Of a stretch of 47,226 nt of DNA, positions 17,543 through 26,165 are shown piece after piece (position 1 is the stretch's first letter; every line of letters begins with the position of its first letter). The translations under genes and the position numbers were made by a program. Source of the stretch: Acidobacteriaceae bacterium (lineage in GTDB: Bacteria; Acidobacteriota; Terriglobia; Terriglobales; Acidobacteriaceae); the NCBI GenBank assembly GCA_003152695.1, contig PMAT01000131.1:1-47226 (forward strand). The letters are read 5' to 3'. Under the pieces are notes generated by a model that did no database searches, had not been told where the DNA came from, and saw only the letters and a program-made list of their open reading frames with translations.

Positions 17543-19054
17543 TTACCCGATCTCCACCATCTCAGCAATCTTCGCCTGCCATTCCTTTGGGCCGGACTCG
17601 TGTACGGAGTTGCCGTTCACATCCACTGCAACCGTGACCGGCATGTCCTCGACCTCGAATTCGTAGATGGCTTCCATGCCGAGATCGGCGAAGCCCAGCA
17701 CGCGCGACTTCTTGATGGCCTTCGAGACCAGGTATGCGGCGCCGCCCACCGCCATCAGGAACACCGCTTTGTGATCGCGAATGGCGGAGATGCCCTCCGG
17801 CCCGCGTTCCGACTTGCCCACCATGCCGAGCAGGCCGGTTTCCTTCAGCATCTGGCGTGTGAACTTGTCCATGCGCGTGGCCGTTGTAGGACCGGCAGGA
17901 CCGACCACTTCATCTCTCACCGGATCGACTGGCCCGACGTAGTAGATGAAACGATTGGTGAAGTCCACCGGAAGCTGTTCGCCGCGCTTGAGCATGTCGG
18001 TCATGCGCTTGTGCGCGGCATCGCGGCCGGTGAGCAGCTTGCCGCTAAGCAGAATCACTTCGCCGGTTTTCCACGTTGCCACTTCTGCGCGCGTGACGGT
18101 GTCGAGGTTGACGCGACGCGCGCCCGCGGGATTGTAGGTCAACGTCGGCCAATCCTTTAGCGACGGCGGTTTCAGCACGACCGCGCCCGAGCCGTCGAGA
18201 ACAAAGTGCGCATGACGTGTCGCCGCACAGTTTGGGATCATCGCTACAGGCAGATTAGCGGCGTGCGTCGGATAGTCCTTCACCTTCACGTCAAGCACCG
18301 TAGTCAGGCCGCCCAGTCCCTGCGCGCCGATGCCCAGCGCATTGATCTTCTTGTACAACTCGACGCGCAACTCCTCGGCGCGGTTCTTCGGCCCGCGGGC
18401 AATCAGCTCCTGGATGTCGATTGGCTCCATCAGGGCTTCCTTGGCCAGCAGCATGGCCTTTTCCGCGGTGCCGCCGATGCCGATGCCGATAATCCCTGGA
18501 GGACACCAGCCCGAGCCCATAGTCGGGACCGTCTTGAGCACCCACTCGACGATGGAGTCGGAGGGATTCAACATGACGAACTTTGACTTGGCTTCGGAGC
18601 CGCCGCCCTTTGCGGCGACGATGACGTCAACTTTGTCGCCCGGAACGAGCTTCATGTTCACGACCGCCGGAGTGTTGTCCTTGGTGTTCTTGCGTTCCCC
18701 CGCCGGATCGGCCAGCACGCTGGCGCGCAGCTTGTTGTCGGGGTGGAGATACGCGCGGCGCACGCCTTCGTTGACCATATCCTCCACGCTCATGGTCGCT
18801 TCCCACTGCACCTTCATACCAACTTTCAGGAAGACCGTTACGATGCCGGTGTCCTGGCAAATCGGCCGATGGCCTTCGGCGCACATGCGCGAGTTGATCA
18901 GGATCTGCGCCATCGCGTCCCGGGCGGCGGGCGACTGTTCTTTTTCATACGCGCGCGCCAGGTTTTGAATGAAATCGACCGGGTGGTAGTAGGAAATATA
19001 TTGCAGAGCGTCGGCAACGCTCTGGATAAGATCGTCTTGCTTGATGACTGTCAT
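17543..19054 (-). CDS. fumA: Class I fumarate hydratase (iron-sulfur)
   Basis: Oxygen-sensitive [4Fe-4S] enzyme interconverting fumarate and malate. ATG 19054, with GAGG 4-5 nt upstream, gives 503 residues with both alpha and beta parts fused, as in E. coli FumA/FumB. Cluster cysteines appear in PICQDTG (Cys66), GSGWCPPGIIGIGIGG and IPNCAATRHAHF. The C-terminal domain has GPAGPTTATRMDKF and the VGGAAYLVSKAIK strand. Longer frames to 19093 lack support. A candidate -10 box lies 52 bp upstream. Tail-to-tail with the nuclease-like gene, 46 bp apart. The substrate can come from the aspartase encoded upstream. Confidence 0.95.
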   Translation of the reverse strand: MTVIKQDDLIQSVADALQYISYYHPVDFIQNLARAYEKEQSPAARDAMAQILINSRMCAEGHRPICQDTGIVTVFLKVGMKVQWEATMSVEDMVNEGVRRAYLHPDNKLRASVLADPAGERKNTKDNTPAVVNMKLVPGDKVDVIVAAKGGGSEAKSKFVMLNPSDSIVEWVLKTVPTMGSGWCPPGIIGIGIGGTAEKAMLLAKEALMEPIDIQELIARGPKNRAEELRVELYKKINALGIGAQGLGGLTTVLDVKVKDYPTHAANLPVAMIPNCAATRHAHFVLDGSGAVVLKPPSLKDWPTLTYNPAGARRVNLDTVTRAEVATWKTGEVILLSGKLLTGRDAAHKRMTDMLKRGEQLPVDFTNRFIYYVGPVDPVRDEVVGPAGPTTATRMDKFTRQMLKETGLLGMVGKSERGPEGISAIRDHKAVFLMAVGGAAYLVSKAIKKSRVLGFADLGMEAIYEFEVEDMPVTVAVDVNGNSVHESGPKEWQAKIAEMVEIG

Positions 19055-19105
19055 TACGCCTCGCTGTAGAAAAGAATGTAAGATTCCAGACAAACACCCA
19101 TGTTA

Positions 19106-19111
19106 ATTATA
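19106..19111 (-). promoter_or_regulatory. Candidate -10 box for fumarase
   Basis: TATAAT on the minus strand, about 50 bp before the fumarase ATG, in an A/T-rich island. No good -35 box is found at 16-18 bp, so the assignment is weak. Confidence 0.3.
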
Positions 19112-19185
19112 AGAACACAGATGCGTGACACCTAGGGAATTCAATGTGAGCGCAGAAATCCGCATTCCCCAAATGTGGGATATAA

Positions 19186-19311
19186 GCACGCAGCACTCAG
19201 CATTCAGTCGTCAGCCAATTAAGATCTTCCGCGAAAAGGAGACCCCTGCATGATCCCTTGTTGCAGTTCCTTCTTGGCTATTCTGAGTGCTGAGTGCTGA
19301 ATGCTGAGTGC
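19186..19311. repeat. Heptamer array pair, locus B (GCACTCA)
   Basis: Left arm 19186-19213: GCACGCA, GCACTCA, GCATTCA, GTCGTCA, then GCCAA. Right arm 19284-19311: TGAGTGC, TGAGTGC, TGAATGC, TGAGTGC, preceded by TTGGCT, that is, the inverted complement of the left arm. The two arms could form an imperfect stem of about 30 bp around a loop of ~55 nt. The pair lies between cysteine dioxygenase and fumarase. Confidence 0.88.
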
Positions 19312-19317
19312 TGCCCT

Positions 19318-19905
19318 TCAAACCAGCTTCCCGTACATTGACGTGTAGTTCAGTCCAATCTCACCGCAACTGCCTTGCTCCACCGAATAAACAATGCAGG
19401 AGTTGAACGGGCGCGAGTAAATATGCAGGCTCACGGCGCGCTGGCCCAATTCGTGGGGATTGTGGACGTCGTGCACTGGATTCAGCGGATCCACCGCAAC
19501 CGGATTGGCGGGTGTGATCTCGACGACATTGGTAGGAACGATGTGGCAACGATGCGCGGCAAGGTCTTCGGAGAGAAGGCGAAAATTCTGCACCGCAAGA
19601 CGGCCGATGGGCGCAGCCATCCAGCAATTCTGTCCCTGGTGATTGTGAATGGAGCTACCCATGCCGACTTCCCAGCAGATCGCCAGCAATTCGTAAAGGT
19701 CGGTCTTGTCAATCAGGTTGCGGGTATAGTGCTGCGCATTCCAGAACAGATACGGCGTCAGCGACTCAGGATCAACCGCATTCTCTCGCAGATATTGCAG
19801 CGTACCGTTGACTCCAGTGAAGGCATCCTCCTTGAGCTGCCGCAGGCCGTCGATGAAGTGCTGCACTGGAATTCCGCGCGTTGCCCGATCTGCTGACGTA
19901 GCCAT
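19318..19905 (-). CDS. Cysteine dioxygenase (type I, cupin)
   Basis: Non-haem iron enzyme oxidising cysteine to cysteine sulfinate. The 195 residues form a cupin with metal ligands His87 and His89 (SSIHNHQG) and His145 (VHDVHN). Tyr163 in SLHIYSRPF corresponds to the active-site tyrosine of characterised enzymes. Cys94 falls at the spacing of the cysteine that cross-links to that tyrosine in mammalian CDO, which many bacterial forms lack. The ATG at 19905 begins the frame. It lies upstream of fumarase on the same strand but is separated by the repeat pair, so co-transcription is doubtful. Confidence 0.9.
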   Translation of the reverse strand: MATSADRATRGIPVQHFIDGLRQLKEDAFTGVNGTLQYLRENAVDPESLTPYLFWNAQHYTRNLIDKTDLYELLAICWEVGMGSSIHNHQGQNCWMAAPIGRLAVQNFRLLSEDLAAHRCHIVPTNVVEITPANPVAVDPLNPVHDVHNPHELGQRAVSLHIYSRPFNSCIVYSVEQGSCGEIGLNYTSMYGKLV

Positions 19906-20111
19906 TTCCGAGGCGACCTCCTTCTGGGACGAACCGCTTATTCTAACCTGGGTTAAGCCGTTCGAGTCCTGCGACCCTGCGCCGGTGCAGGAAATTTTTG
20001 CGTCCCGAAAGGTTTCTGGAAATCCAATGCGCTACAAAGCGGCTCCAAGTCTATAATGAGCGCAAGTACCACCCCGGCAGGGTGGCTCAGCGTTCGGCAC
20101 TGGAGTATTCC

Positions 20112-21287
20112 ATGAAGTCACGCCCTCTCGCCGTTGCAACCGCAATGCTGCTGAGTGTCCTCCTCGCGGTTCCTTCGTTCGCGCAAAATACCACGCAAAC
20201 TCAAGAGCCATCAGCGCAGGCACCCAGCAACCCACAAGATCAAACTCAATCCGCGGCAGAGACCAGCCCTAACCCGGCGGCTACCGCTGGCAACACGTCA
20301 ACTCCAGCCTCGACCCAGGACGCGCCGAAAACCACTCACGATAAGGGCAAGAACGACATCGACGACATTGGCAATCGCAAGGTCGGTTCCGGCAAGGGCA
20401 TTGGCGATTGGTACGGATACGACACCGAAATCAAGATGGGCAAGCAGTACGCCATGATGGTCGAGTCGAGTGCGCGGATGATTCAGGATCCGGTCGTTGT
20501 TGAGTACGTGAATCGCATTGGCCAGAACCTGGTTCGCAACTCCGACGCAAAAGTGCCGTTCACCATCAAGGTTGTCGACTCCGACGACATCAACGCCTTT
20601 GCCTTACCCGGCGGATTCTTCTACGTCAACAGCGGCCTCATTCTGGCGGCCGACGATGAATCCGAGCTGGCCGGCGTGATGGCACACGAAATTGCGCACG
20701 TTTGCGCCCGCCATGCCACCCGCGAGATGACCCGCGCAAATTATGCGAGCATGGCTTCGATTCCATTGATCTTTGTGGGAAGCTGGGGCCTGTATGAAGG
20801 CGCGAGTCTGGCCTTGAATCTGGCGCTGCCGCTGACCTTTATGAAGTTCTCGCGCGGCTTCGAAGCGGAAGCCGATTATCTTGGCGTGCAGTATATGTAC
20901 AAGGCCGGCTATGACCCGCAGTCCTTCGTCTCTTTCTTCGAGAAGGTCAAGGCGCAGGAAAAGAAGAAGCCGGGTACGCTGGCCAAAGCCTTCGCTTCTC
21001 ATCCGCCAACTCCCGATCGAATTCTCAAGACCCAGGAAGAGATACGCACGGTCCTCCCCCCGCGCCCGGAATATATCGTCAACACGTCTGAGTTCAATGA
21101 GGTGAAGGCCCGGTTGGCGGCATTGCAGAATCGCAAGAAGGGCATCGAAGAGAAGGACAACACCAAGCCTTCGCTGCGGCGCACTCAAACCGCGGACAAC
21201 AAGGGCAAAGATGGCAAAGATGGCGACGATCGCCCCACCCTGCAACGGCGCGACGATGACTTCATCGCCAGCACGGGTCAACAATAG
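20112..21287 (+). CDS. Exported M48-family zinc metallopeptidase
   Basis: A 391-residue secreted or periplasmic protease. The signal peptide (MKSRPLAVAT start, cleavage after PSFA) is followed by a Thr/Gln/Pro/Ala-rich low-complexity linker to about residue 75. The peptidase M48 domain has the HExxH zinc site at His192-Glu193-His196 (AHEIAHVCARH) and the third ligand Glu in GFEAEADYLGVQYM. The last ~60 residues are charged and Asp/Lys/Arg-rich, probably disordered. No TPR domain is seen, unlike BepA. ATG 20112 has GGAG about 6 nt upstream; open frame to 19998 is not used. Likely envelope protein quality control (inference). Confidence 0.92.
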   Translation: MKSRPLAVATAMLLSVLLAVPSFAQNTTQTQEPSAQAPSNPQDQTQSAAETSPNPAATAGNTSTPASTQDAPKTTHDKGKNDIDDIGNRKVGSGKGIGDWYGYDTEIKMGKQYAMMVESSARMIQDPVVVEYVNRIGQNLVRNSDAKVPFTIKVVDSDDINAFALPGGFFYVNSGLILAADDESELAGVMAHEIAHVCARHATREMTRANYASMASIPLIFVGSWGLYEGASLALNLALPLTFMKFSRGFEAEADYLGVQYMYKAGYDPQSFVSFFEKVKAQEKKKPGTLAKAFASHPPTPDRILKTQEEIRTVLPPRPEYIVNTSEFNEVKARLAALQNRKKGIEEKDNTKPSLRRTQTADNKGKDGKDGDDRPTLQRRDDDFIASTGQQ

Positions 21288-21306
21288 CCTGTTCAAGTCT
21301 TGCTCG

Positions 21307-21333
21307 ACCGGCGGCAATGTGCCGCCGGTTTTG
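21307..21333 (+). terminator. Rho-independent terminator after the M48 peptidase
   Basis: A perfect 10-bp stem, ACCGGCGGCA/TGCCGCCGGT, with a 3-nt loop and a TTTT tail, 19 bp after the peptidase stop codon. It lies in the convergent gap before the nitroreductase-like gene. Confidence 0.85.
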
Positions 21334-21392
21334 CTTTGGAGCTGCTGTTCAAGCCAGATTCAGTTTGCGGATGGGTTTGTTGCCCGTAAACG

Positions 21393-21848
21393 CTATTTTT
21401 GTATCAGTTCAAATACCGGATAATTTGCGGCAATGCTTGCAAAACGCTCAGCGGGCGAACCGACAGGTACGGGGAAGTAACGCTGCACGGTGGTCTTGAA
21501 GCTGTCCAGATAAGCTTTCAGCAATGCGGGCTTCTCGTTATCGGCAACCGGCCGCAACCGATAGATCTGTCGTGACCGCCCTTTCTTGAGCGTAATCTCG
21601 CCTGCTGCTTCCGCATTGCGAACCCACTGGGTGCGGCCGCGAGGCGCAACCAGAAACCGCTTGCCGCCGGTCTCCAATAGATCAATCGGCGTAGAGTATA
21701 GCCGCCCGCTTTTCCGCCCTCGGACCTTGAGCAGGTAATTATGTTTCATTCCAAAGCCGAGGCCGACCAGGAATCCGAACAACCGATTGAAGGCGCGTTC
21801 CACCGTGGTCGGTGGCTGGAAGACCGGCGTGCTGGGATTGGTTGCCAT
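21393..21848 (-). CDS. Deazaflavin (F420)-dependent nitroreductase-family protein
   Basis: A 151-residue member of the DDN/F420H2-dependent quinone reductase fold. Typical features are LLKVRGRKSGRLYSTPIDLL (split beta-barrel with the GRKSG phosphate-binding region), RFLVAPRGRTQWVRNAEAAG and the C-terminal VQRYFPVP helix. These proteins bind F420 or related flavins; which cofactor is used here is not visible, and no F420 synthesis gene lies in the window. ATG 21848. It converges with the M48 gene and is probably monocistronic. Confidence 0.85.
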   Translation of the reverse strand: MATNPSTPVFQPPTTVERAFNRLFGFLVGLGFGMKHNYLLKVRGRKSGRLYSTPIDLLETGGKRFLVAPRGRTQWVRNAEAAGEITLKKGRSRQIYRLRPVADNEKPALLKAYLDSFKTTVQRYFPVPVGSPAERFASIAANYPVFELIQK

Positions 21849-21931
21849 GGGCCTATTTTACCCAGGCCTCGCCCGAGGTTGCAGAGTGCCAGACGTACTC
21901 CGCGAAGCCCGCGCGGCTAACCCGAATACAA

Positions 21932-21956
21932 AAGGGCGTTCGCAACGAGCGCCCTT
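21932..21956 (-). terminator. Terminator after the small zinc-binding protein
   Basis: Read on the minus strand, a stem AAGGGCG/CGCCCTT is followed by TTTGTATT. It lies 57 bp past the stop codon of the gene at 22013-22252 and can also fold with an alternative CGTT/AACG inner stem. Confidence 0.7.
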
Positions 21957-22012
21957 CTGAGTTCCGAACAAATTGTTCCCGCAGCTACCACGCGGCGGGC
22001 TCGCACCGGCAA

Positions 22013-22252
22013 CTACGCAGCCTTGCTGCCCGATGCGACGGTGATTGGGTTGGTGGCCGCCGAATCGTCTGACTCGGAGCGAACCATCTTCATTTCCGCC
22101 CAGTCGTAAGGAAATTCCTTGCCACAATCCAGGCAGACGACATAGGTGCCGGTGACTGCCGCCGCTGCGCTGCGTCGAAGTTTACTTTTGACCGTGATGG
22201 GAAAGCTGCACCGTTGGTGCGAACAACCAAAGACGAAATCGAATAGACTCAT
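22013..22252 (-). CDS. Small conserved zinc-binding protein of unknown function
   Basis: A 79-residue protein beginning MSLFDFVFGCSHQRCSFPIT and carrying VCLDCGKEFPYDWAEMK. The pairs Cys-x3-Cys (CSHQRC) and Cys-x2-Cys (CLDC) can form one zinc site. The last ~20 residues are polar. The start is decided by a very strong GGAGGGAGG 3-4 nt upstream of ATG 22252; a longer frame to 22324 lacks this. I recall near-identical small proteins in other Acidobacteriota genomes, without known function. Followed by its own terminator. Confidence 0.8.
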   Translation of the reverse strand: MSLFDFVFGCSHQRCSFPITVKSKLRRSAAAAVTGTYVVCLDCGKEFPYDWAEMKMVRSESDDSAATNPITVASGSKAA

Positions 22253-22627
22253 ATGCCTCCCTCCGCCCCCGCCAAGCAGGGCGCCCGGGCTGCGCGGCGC
22301 AGTCGGGTGAAGCCTCTCGAGCAAGATAACGCGCTCCTAAAGCTTTAGATTCGAGAGCTACGCAAAAGGTTCGATGGACGAAGCAGGGTTCCCGGTCTAG
22401 GGCAACGTCGAGATTACTCAAGTGCCTTCTCTAAACTGCCGCTGCGAAGTCAAGGTACATACTCGATATCGGCATTCGAGAGGCCGAGATAAGTTTGATA
22501 CTGTGCAAAACTCGAATCAGTTTAAGGCGACGCCGTCTTCGAGTGCCTCGCATCTGAAAAAAGGACGAGAGCAAGGCACAAGTGCGCGCTGAAACTTGCC
22601 GTTGGAAAGCATGCTGCTGGAAGTAAG
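22253..22627. other. 375-bp intergenic region, no gene recognised
   Basis: Lies between the small zinc-binding protein and the anti-sigma gene. Frames here are short and unconvincing. Visible structure includes a 7-bp inverted repeat CTCTCGA (22314-22320) / TCGAGAG (22351-22357), with the palindrome AAAGCTTT between the arms. A further TCGAGAG copy lies near 22467 and an ATCGGC/GCCGAGAT stem around it. On the minus strand a T6 run at about 22558-22563 follows a weak GCAC/GTGC hairpin and could help end the sigma-factor transcript. Confidence 0.4.
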
Positions 22628-22912
22628 CTACTTGGCCGTCGGAGAGCCGCTTGGTTCTCGAGGATCGCTGACTTGCTCCTTGTGACCTTCACACTTGGAG
22701 ACAATGGCCGTACGGAGGCGAGTGCGCAGGTCATCCGGAAGTTCGTACAGGTGGGAGTCGCGGTAGATCTCGATGGTCATCTTGGTTGTGTTGCAGACCA
22801 CGTAGCAGTTGTGGCACCACTGAAGATGGTCTTCCAATTCAGCTCGTGTTTGAGCGTCCATCGAGTCGTCAAGGTAATCGGTGAGCTCTTTCAGAAAATC
22901 AGAGCAGGTCAC
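22628..22912 (-). CDS. Anti-sigma factor with ZAS/zf-HC2 zinc motif
   Basis: A 94-residue cytoplasmic protein. The zinc-associated anti-sigma motif His29-x3-Cys33-x2-Cys36 (DHLQWCHNC) is intact and preceded by Cys3. There is no membrane segment, so it is a soluble, possibly redox-responsive type like RsrA/ChrR rather than a membrane-spanning type. Its GTG start overlaps the stop codon of the sigma-factor gene (GTGA), so the two proteins are translationally coupled. Expected role: holding the partner ECF sigma factor inactive until a signal arrives. The signal is unknown. Confidence 0.9.
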   Translation of the reverse strand: MTCSDFLKELTDYLDDSMDAQTRAELEDHLQWCHNCYVVCNTTKMTIEIYRDSHLYELPDDLRTRLRTAIVSKCEGHKEQVSDPREPSGSPTAK

Positions 22913-23535
22913 GGTTTGCCATCTCCACCAGTACGATTTTTGAAATACTTATTCAACCGTTCACGCAACTGCAGCCGAGCCCGAAGCAGGCGGGACTTGA
23001 CCGCGGGAATACTCAAATCCAAGGCATCCGCCGTCTCTTCGGTGGAGAGCCCCTCAACGTCGCGCAAGACAAACACCGTCCGAAAGCTCGGCGGCAACCC
23101 TTGTATCGTCTTGCCCAGGATCTCTTTCAACTCACCCTGGTTGTAAAGCTGCTCCGGATTCGGAGACCAATCCGCGACTTCGCGCGGCATGGAATCCTCT
23201 TCGGTCTTAATGTCCTCATCGAGCGAGACCATGCGCTCGGGACGCCGGCGACGCAAGCGCATCAGCGCTTCGTTCACCGCGATCCGTACCAGCCAGGTGT
23301 AGAACTTCGACTGCTCCTGGAAGTTCGCCAGGTTCTGGTACGCCTTCAGGAAAGCGTCCTGCACCACGTCTTCCGCGTCCTCGCGGTTTTGCGTGATGTG
23401 TTGTGCGATCCGGAACACGTTGCGGTCGTACCGCTTCACCAGCTCTTCGAAAGCGCTGATGTCGCCGGCCTTGGCCGCGTGGACCAGCGTAATTTCATCG
23501 CCAGCCGCTTCTACCTTTGGTTGGATGGTTCCCAT
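22909..23535 (-). CDS. ECF-family RNA polymerase sigma factor
   Basis: A 208-residue sigma-70 family factor of the extracytoplasmic type. Region 2 (residues ~25-95) has the typical DAEDVVQDAFLKAYQNL and FYTWLVRIAVNEALMRLRR motifs. Region 4 (~140-200) has LPPSFRTVFVLRDVEGLSTEETADAL with the recognition helix IPAVKSRLLRARLQLRERL. Region 3 is absent, as usual for ECF factors. ATG 23535. The 4-bp overlap with the anti-sigma gene makes the pair an operon. The upstream region contains a strong hairpin and other inverted repeats, but no certain autoregulated promoter was recognised. Confidence 0.95.
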   Translation of the reverse strand: MGTIQPKVEAAGDEITLVHAAKAGDISAFEELVKRYDRNVFRIAQHITQNREDAEDVVQDAFLKAYQNLANFQEQSKFYTWLVRIAVNEALMRLRRRRPERMVSLDEDIKTEEDSMPREVADWSPNPEQLYNQGELKEILGKTIQGLPPSFRTVFVLRDVEGLSTEETADALDLSIPAVKSRLLRARLQLRERLNKYFKNRTGGDGKP

Positions 23536-23843
23536 GTTTGCGTAGATTCAGGATTTTAATCCGGCGTCCCCAACGCGCGCTGCTTTTGCGCGGGTTGGGG
23601 TGGGTTATGCCCAGTACAAAATTCCCGAAGCCATTGTACCTATACGGGCGAGGATTCGGGAAAACCGGGGAAACAAAATTTCACTGATCGATCTGTTGCT
23701 GCCTAGTGGGTTGAATCACGGTCCTGGTGGCAATACGTCCATTGTACGGACGCGCGAGTCCAACAGATGTCACAGGCGGGAATCCATTTCGTAAACGATT
23801 TGTTTGCGTCCGGCTGGGAAAGAATCGCGCTACACTGAATCCG
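23536..23843. other. Divergent intergenic region between sigma factor and lytic transglycosylase
   Basis: No gene is seen in this 308-bp stretch. It holds a palindrome GGATTTTAATCC (23551-23562), a 13-bp hairpin (separate entry), an inverted pair GTACAA (23614-23619) / TTGTAC (23634-23639), and a hairpin CGTCC-7-GGACG (23736-23752) whose loop repeats TTGTAC. The density of dyads suggests shared regulation of the two divergent genes. Confidence 0.5.
23568..23600 (-). promoter_or_regulatory. Strong hairpin in the sigma-factor leader
   Basis: A 13-bp stem with one mismatch (CCCCAACGCGCGC against GCGCGGGTTGGGG) around a 7-nt loop, 33 bp upstream of the sigma-factor ATG. No T-run follows it on the minus strand, so it is more likely a leader or operator structure than a terminator. 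Confidence 0.5.
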
Positions 23844-26159
23844 GTGAATCCCCACAGCCGCTTCCAAGTCGTTCTTCTGGCCGTTGTCCTGGCCTTGCTG
23901 GGCAATGGAGTGCTTGCGCAAGACAGCACCTCCGCCCACAAGAAAAAGTCTACCTCCAGTACCAGCGCGCATAAGTCAGCGAAGCCGGCCGGCAAGAAAT
24001 CGGTATCTACTCAGCACCACGCGCCTCGCAAGAAAGTAACCGCTGCGCGCGCCCACAGCCTGAAGCGGAGCTTCGTGGCTTCCAGCGACTTGCGCCCAAT
24101 GGCGCGGCAGCTCGTGGAATTTCGCACTCCCGCCGCCTATGCCGGAGTCGAAACCTACGCGCATGCCCGCGCTGGAACCGAGGCCGGAGCGCTGGCTTGG
24201 TTCGCCATCGGATACGCACACTACCTCGACGGGCAGCATCCCGCGGCCATTGCCGCCATGCAAAAGGCGCAGGCGCAGATCGGCGAATTGAAGGATTACA
24301 CCGCGTTTTTCATCGGCAATTCGTTCGTGGCCAGCAATAACCCAGAGGAGTCATTTGCGTACCTGCGCGACTTCGGCACTCGCTTTCCCGACTCGCTTTA
24401 TGCGCATGACGCCTTGATTGCATACGCGAGAGCGCTGCTCGCGACCAATCGGTCGAGTGAAGCCGTCCGCCTGCTGGAAGCGCACCGCTCGCCTCCTAGC
24501 GCCGAAGCCGAATATTTTCTCGGCAAAGCCTACGTGCAGAACGGCCAAGGCCGCACCGGAGCCGAGGCCTTGCGACGCGTTTACTACAACTATGCGACCA
24601 ATTACACGGCCGACAACGCCGCTGCCGATCTGAAGAAAATTCCCGAAACGGCAACGCTTCCCCCCATCACCTACGCCGAGCACCTGAGGCGTGCTGAGGC
24701 GCTCTACAAGGCTCGTCGCTATCCCGCAGCGGCTGACGAGTACCGCGCGCTGGCGGATCTCGCTCCTCCGGCGGGACAGCAGTCGGCAGCGCTGATTCAG
24801 CTCGCCAACTGCTACATGCACGATGGCAATACCCGCGATGCCCGCGCCGCGCTTGATCGCATTCCCGACGATGGCAGCGAAGCCAGCGCCGAGAAGTGGT
24901 ATCAGCAGGCCGAGATTGCCCGCAATGCCAACGATGACGCCTCCCTGACCACCATTCTGCAGCACATGCGGAGTACCACTCCCAAGTCGCCGTGGCTGGA
25001 ATCGGCTTTGTTCACTGCAGGAAATATGTACTTGCTGCGCAAGGATTACGACCGCGCCATTGACTATTATCGCGAGCTTCATGATCGCTTCCCGTCGGGA
25101 ACGAAAGCGGCGTACGCGCATTGGAAGTGCGCCTGGCTCACCTATCGGCAGAACCGCAAGGAGCAAGCCAAAAAGTACTTTGACGAGCAGATTGAGTTCT
25201 ATCCTGGCACCAATGAAGTCCCCAACGCGATGTACTGGCGCGGACGCATGGCCGAGGACGAAGGTCAGTATGGCGCTGCCCGCGCGTACTACCAGAAGCT
25301 TGCGGAGCGTTATCGCAACTATTACTACGGCGTGCTGGCGCGCAAGCGGTTGGCTGCCTTGCAGACGGCCCCCTCCGTGGTCGTGGCGTCACTGCAACAC
25401 ATCGGTTCGGCCCCGGCGTACGATCCCGCGTCAAAAGTCACCGATCCGCCCGAGGACGATCTTCACTACATGCGCGCCCGGCTGTTGGAAAATGCCGGGG
25501 TGACCGACCTGGCGGTGAGGGAACTGCAAGCCGGAAGCTCCAGCGGCCCGTCGTGGGAGATGCTGGAAATTGCGCGCATCTATTCCAGCGGGGGCGACTA
25601 CTACCGTGCGCTGCAGGCTTTAAAGCGGGCCATCGCGGGCTATTTCGCAATGGATGTAGATGGGCTGCCTGCGCCCTACTGGCACGGATTGTTCCCGCGC
25701 CCCTACTGGGACGCACTGCGGCGCTACTCCGAAGAGAACGGCCTCGACCCCTATTTGGTGGCGTCGCTGATTCGGCAGGAATCGGAGTTCAATCCCAGCG
25801 CCATCTCCCACGCCAACGCTTACGGGCTGATGCAACTGTTGCCCAAGACAGGGAAGGGTGAGGCCAAGAAGGAAGGGCTGCACCACTACAGCACCGACTT
25901 GTTGCTCGATCCGACCACGAACATTGAACTGGGAACCCGCTACTTCCGGCAAATGATTGACCACTTCGGCGGACAGACTGAGTACGCGTTGGCTGCTTAT
26001 AATGCCGGGGCCGATCGCGTCGAGGATTGGCGCGCGTCGGGCAACTTCCGCGACGTCGAGGAGTTCGTCGAGTCCATTCCGTTCACCGAAACTCGCGAAT
26101 ATGTGCAGGCCATCGTGCGCAACGCCGAGGTCTACAAGCGGGTGTATGGAACGCCGTAA
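23844..26159 (+). CDS. Slt70-type soluble lytic murein transglycosylase
   Basis: Cleaves the MurNAc-GlcNAc bond of peptidoglycan, forming 1,6-anhydroMurNAc, in the periplasm. GTG 23844 gives 771 residues starting with a signal peptide (VNPHSRFQVVLLAVVL, cleavage near VLAQ). A Lys/Ser/Thr-rich linker, then ~500 residues of helical TPR-like repeats forming the Slt70 superhelix, precede a C-terminal SLT domain. The catalytic Glu is in LIRQESEFNPSAISHANAYG, followed by GLMQLLP, the GTRYF helix and ALAAYNAGADRV. ATG 23727 would put ~39 residues before the signal peptide and is rejected. Divergent from the ECF sigma factor. Confidence 0.94.
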   Translation: MNPHSRFQVVLLAVVLALLGNGVLAQDSTSAHKKKSTSSTSAHKSAKPAGKKSVSTQHHAPRKKVTAARAHSLKRSFVASSDLRPMARQLVEFRTPAAYAGVETYAHARAGTEAGALAWFAIGYAHYLDGQHPAAIAAMQKAQAQIGELKDYTAFFIGNSFVASNNPEESFAYLRDFGTRFPDSLYAHDALIAYARALLATNRSSEAVRLLEAHRSPPSAEAEYFLGKAYVQNGQGRTGAEALRRVYYNYATNYTADNAAADLKKIPETATLPPITYAEHLRRAEALYKARRYPAAADEYRALADLAPPAGQQSAALIQLANCYMHDGNTRDARAALDRIPDDGSEASAEKWYQQAEIARNANDDASLTTILQHMRSTTPKSPWLESALFTAGNMYLLRKDYDRAIDYYRELHDRFPSGTKAAYAHWKCAWLTYRQNRKEQAKKYFDEQIEFYPGTNEVPNAMYWRGRMAEDEGQYGAARAYYQKLAERYRNYYYGVLARKRLAALQTAPSVVVASLQHIGSAPAYDPASKVTDPPEDDLHYMRARLLENAGVTDLAVRELQAGSSSGPSWEMLEIARIYSSGGDYYRALQALKRAIAGYFAMDVDGLPAPYWHGLFPRPYWDALRRYSEENGLDPYLVASLIRQESEFNPSAISHANAYGLMQLLPKTGKGEAKKEGLHHYSTDLLLDPTTNIELGTRYFRQMIDHFGGQTEYALAAYNAGADRVEDWRASGNFRDVEEFVESIPFTETREYVQAIVRNAEVYKRVYGTP

Positions 26160-26165
26160 GAAGCA

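Noticed and set aside
22182-22421. A minus-strand frame of 79 codons
   Set aside because: It conflicts with the small zinc-binding protein that has a much stronger ribosome binding site and recognisable cysteine pairs.
24351-25166. A 271-codon minus-strand open frame opposite the lytic transglycosylase
   Set aside because: No motifs; the opposing gene is certain.
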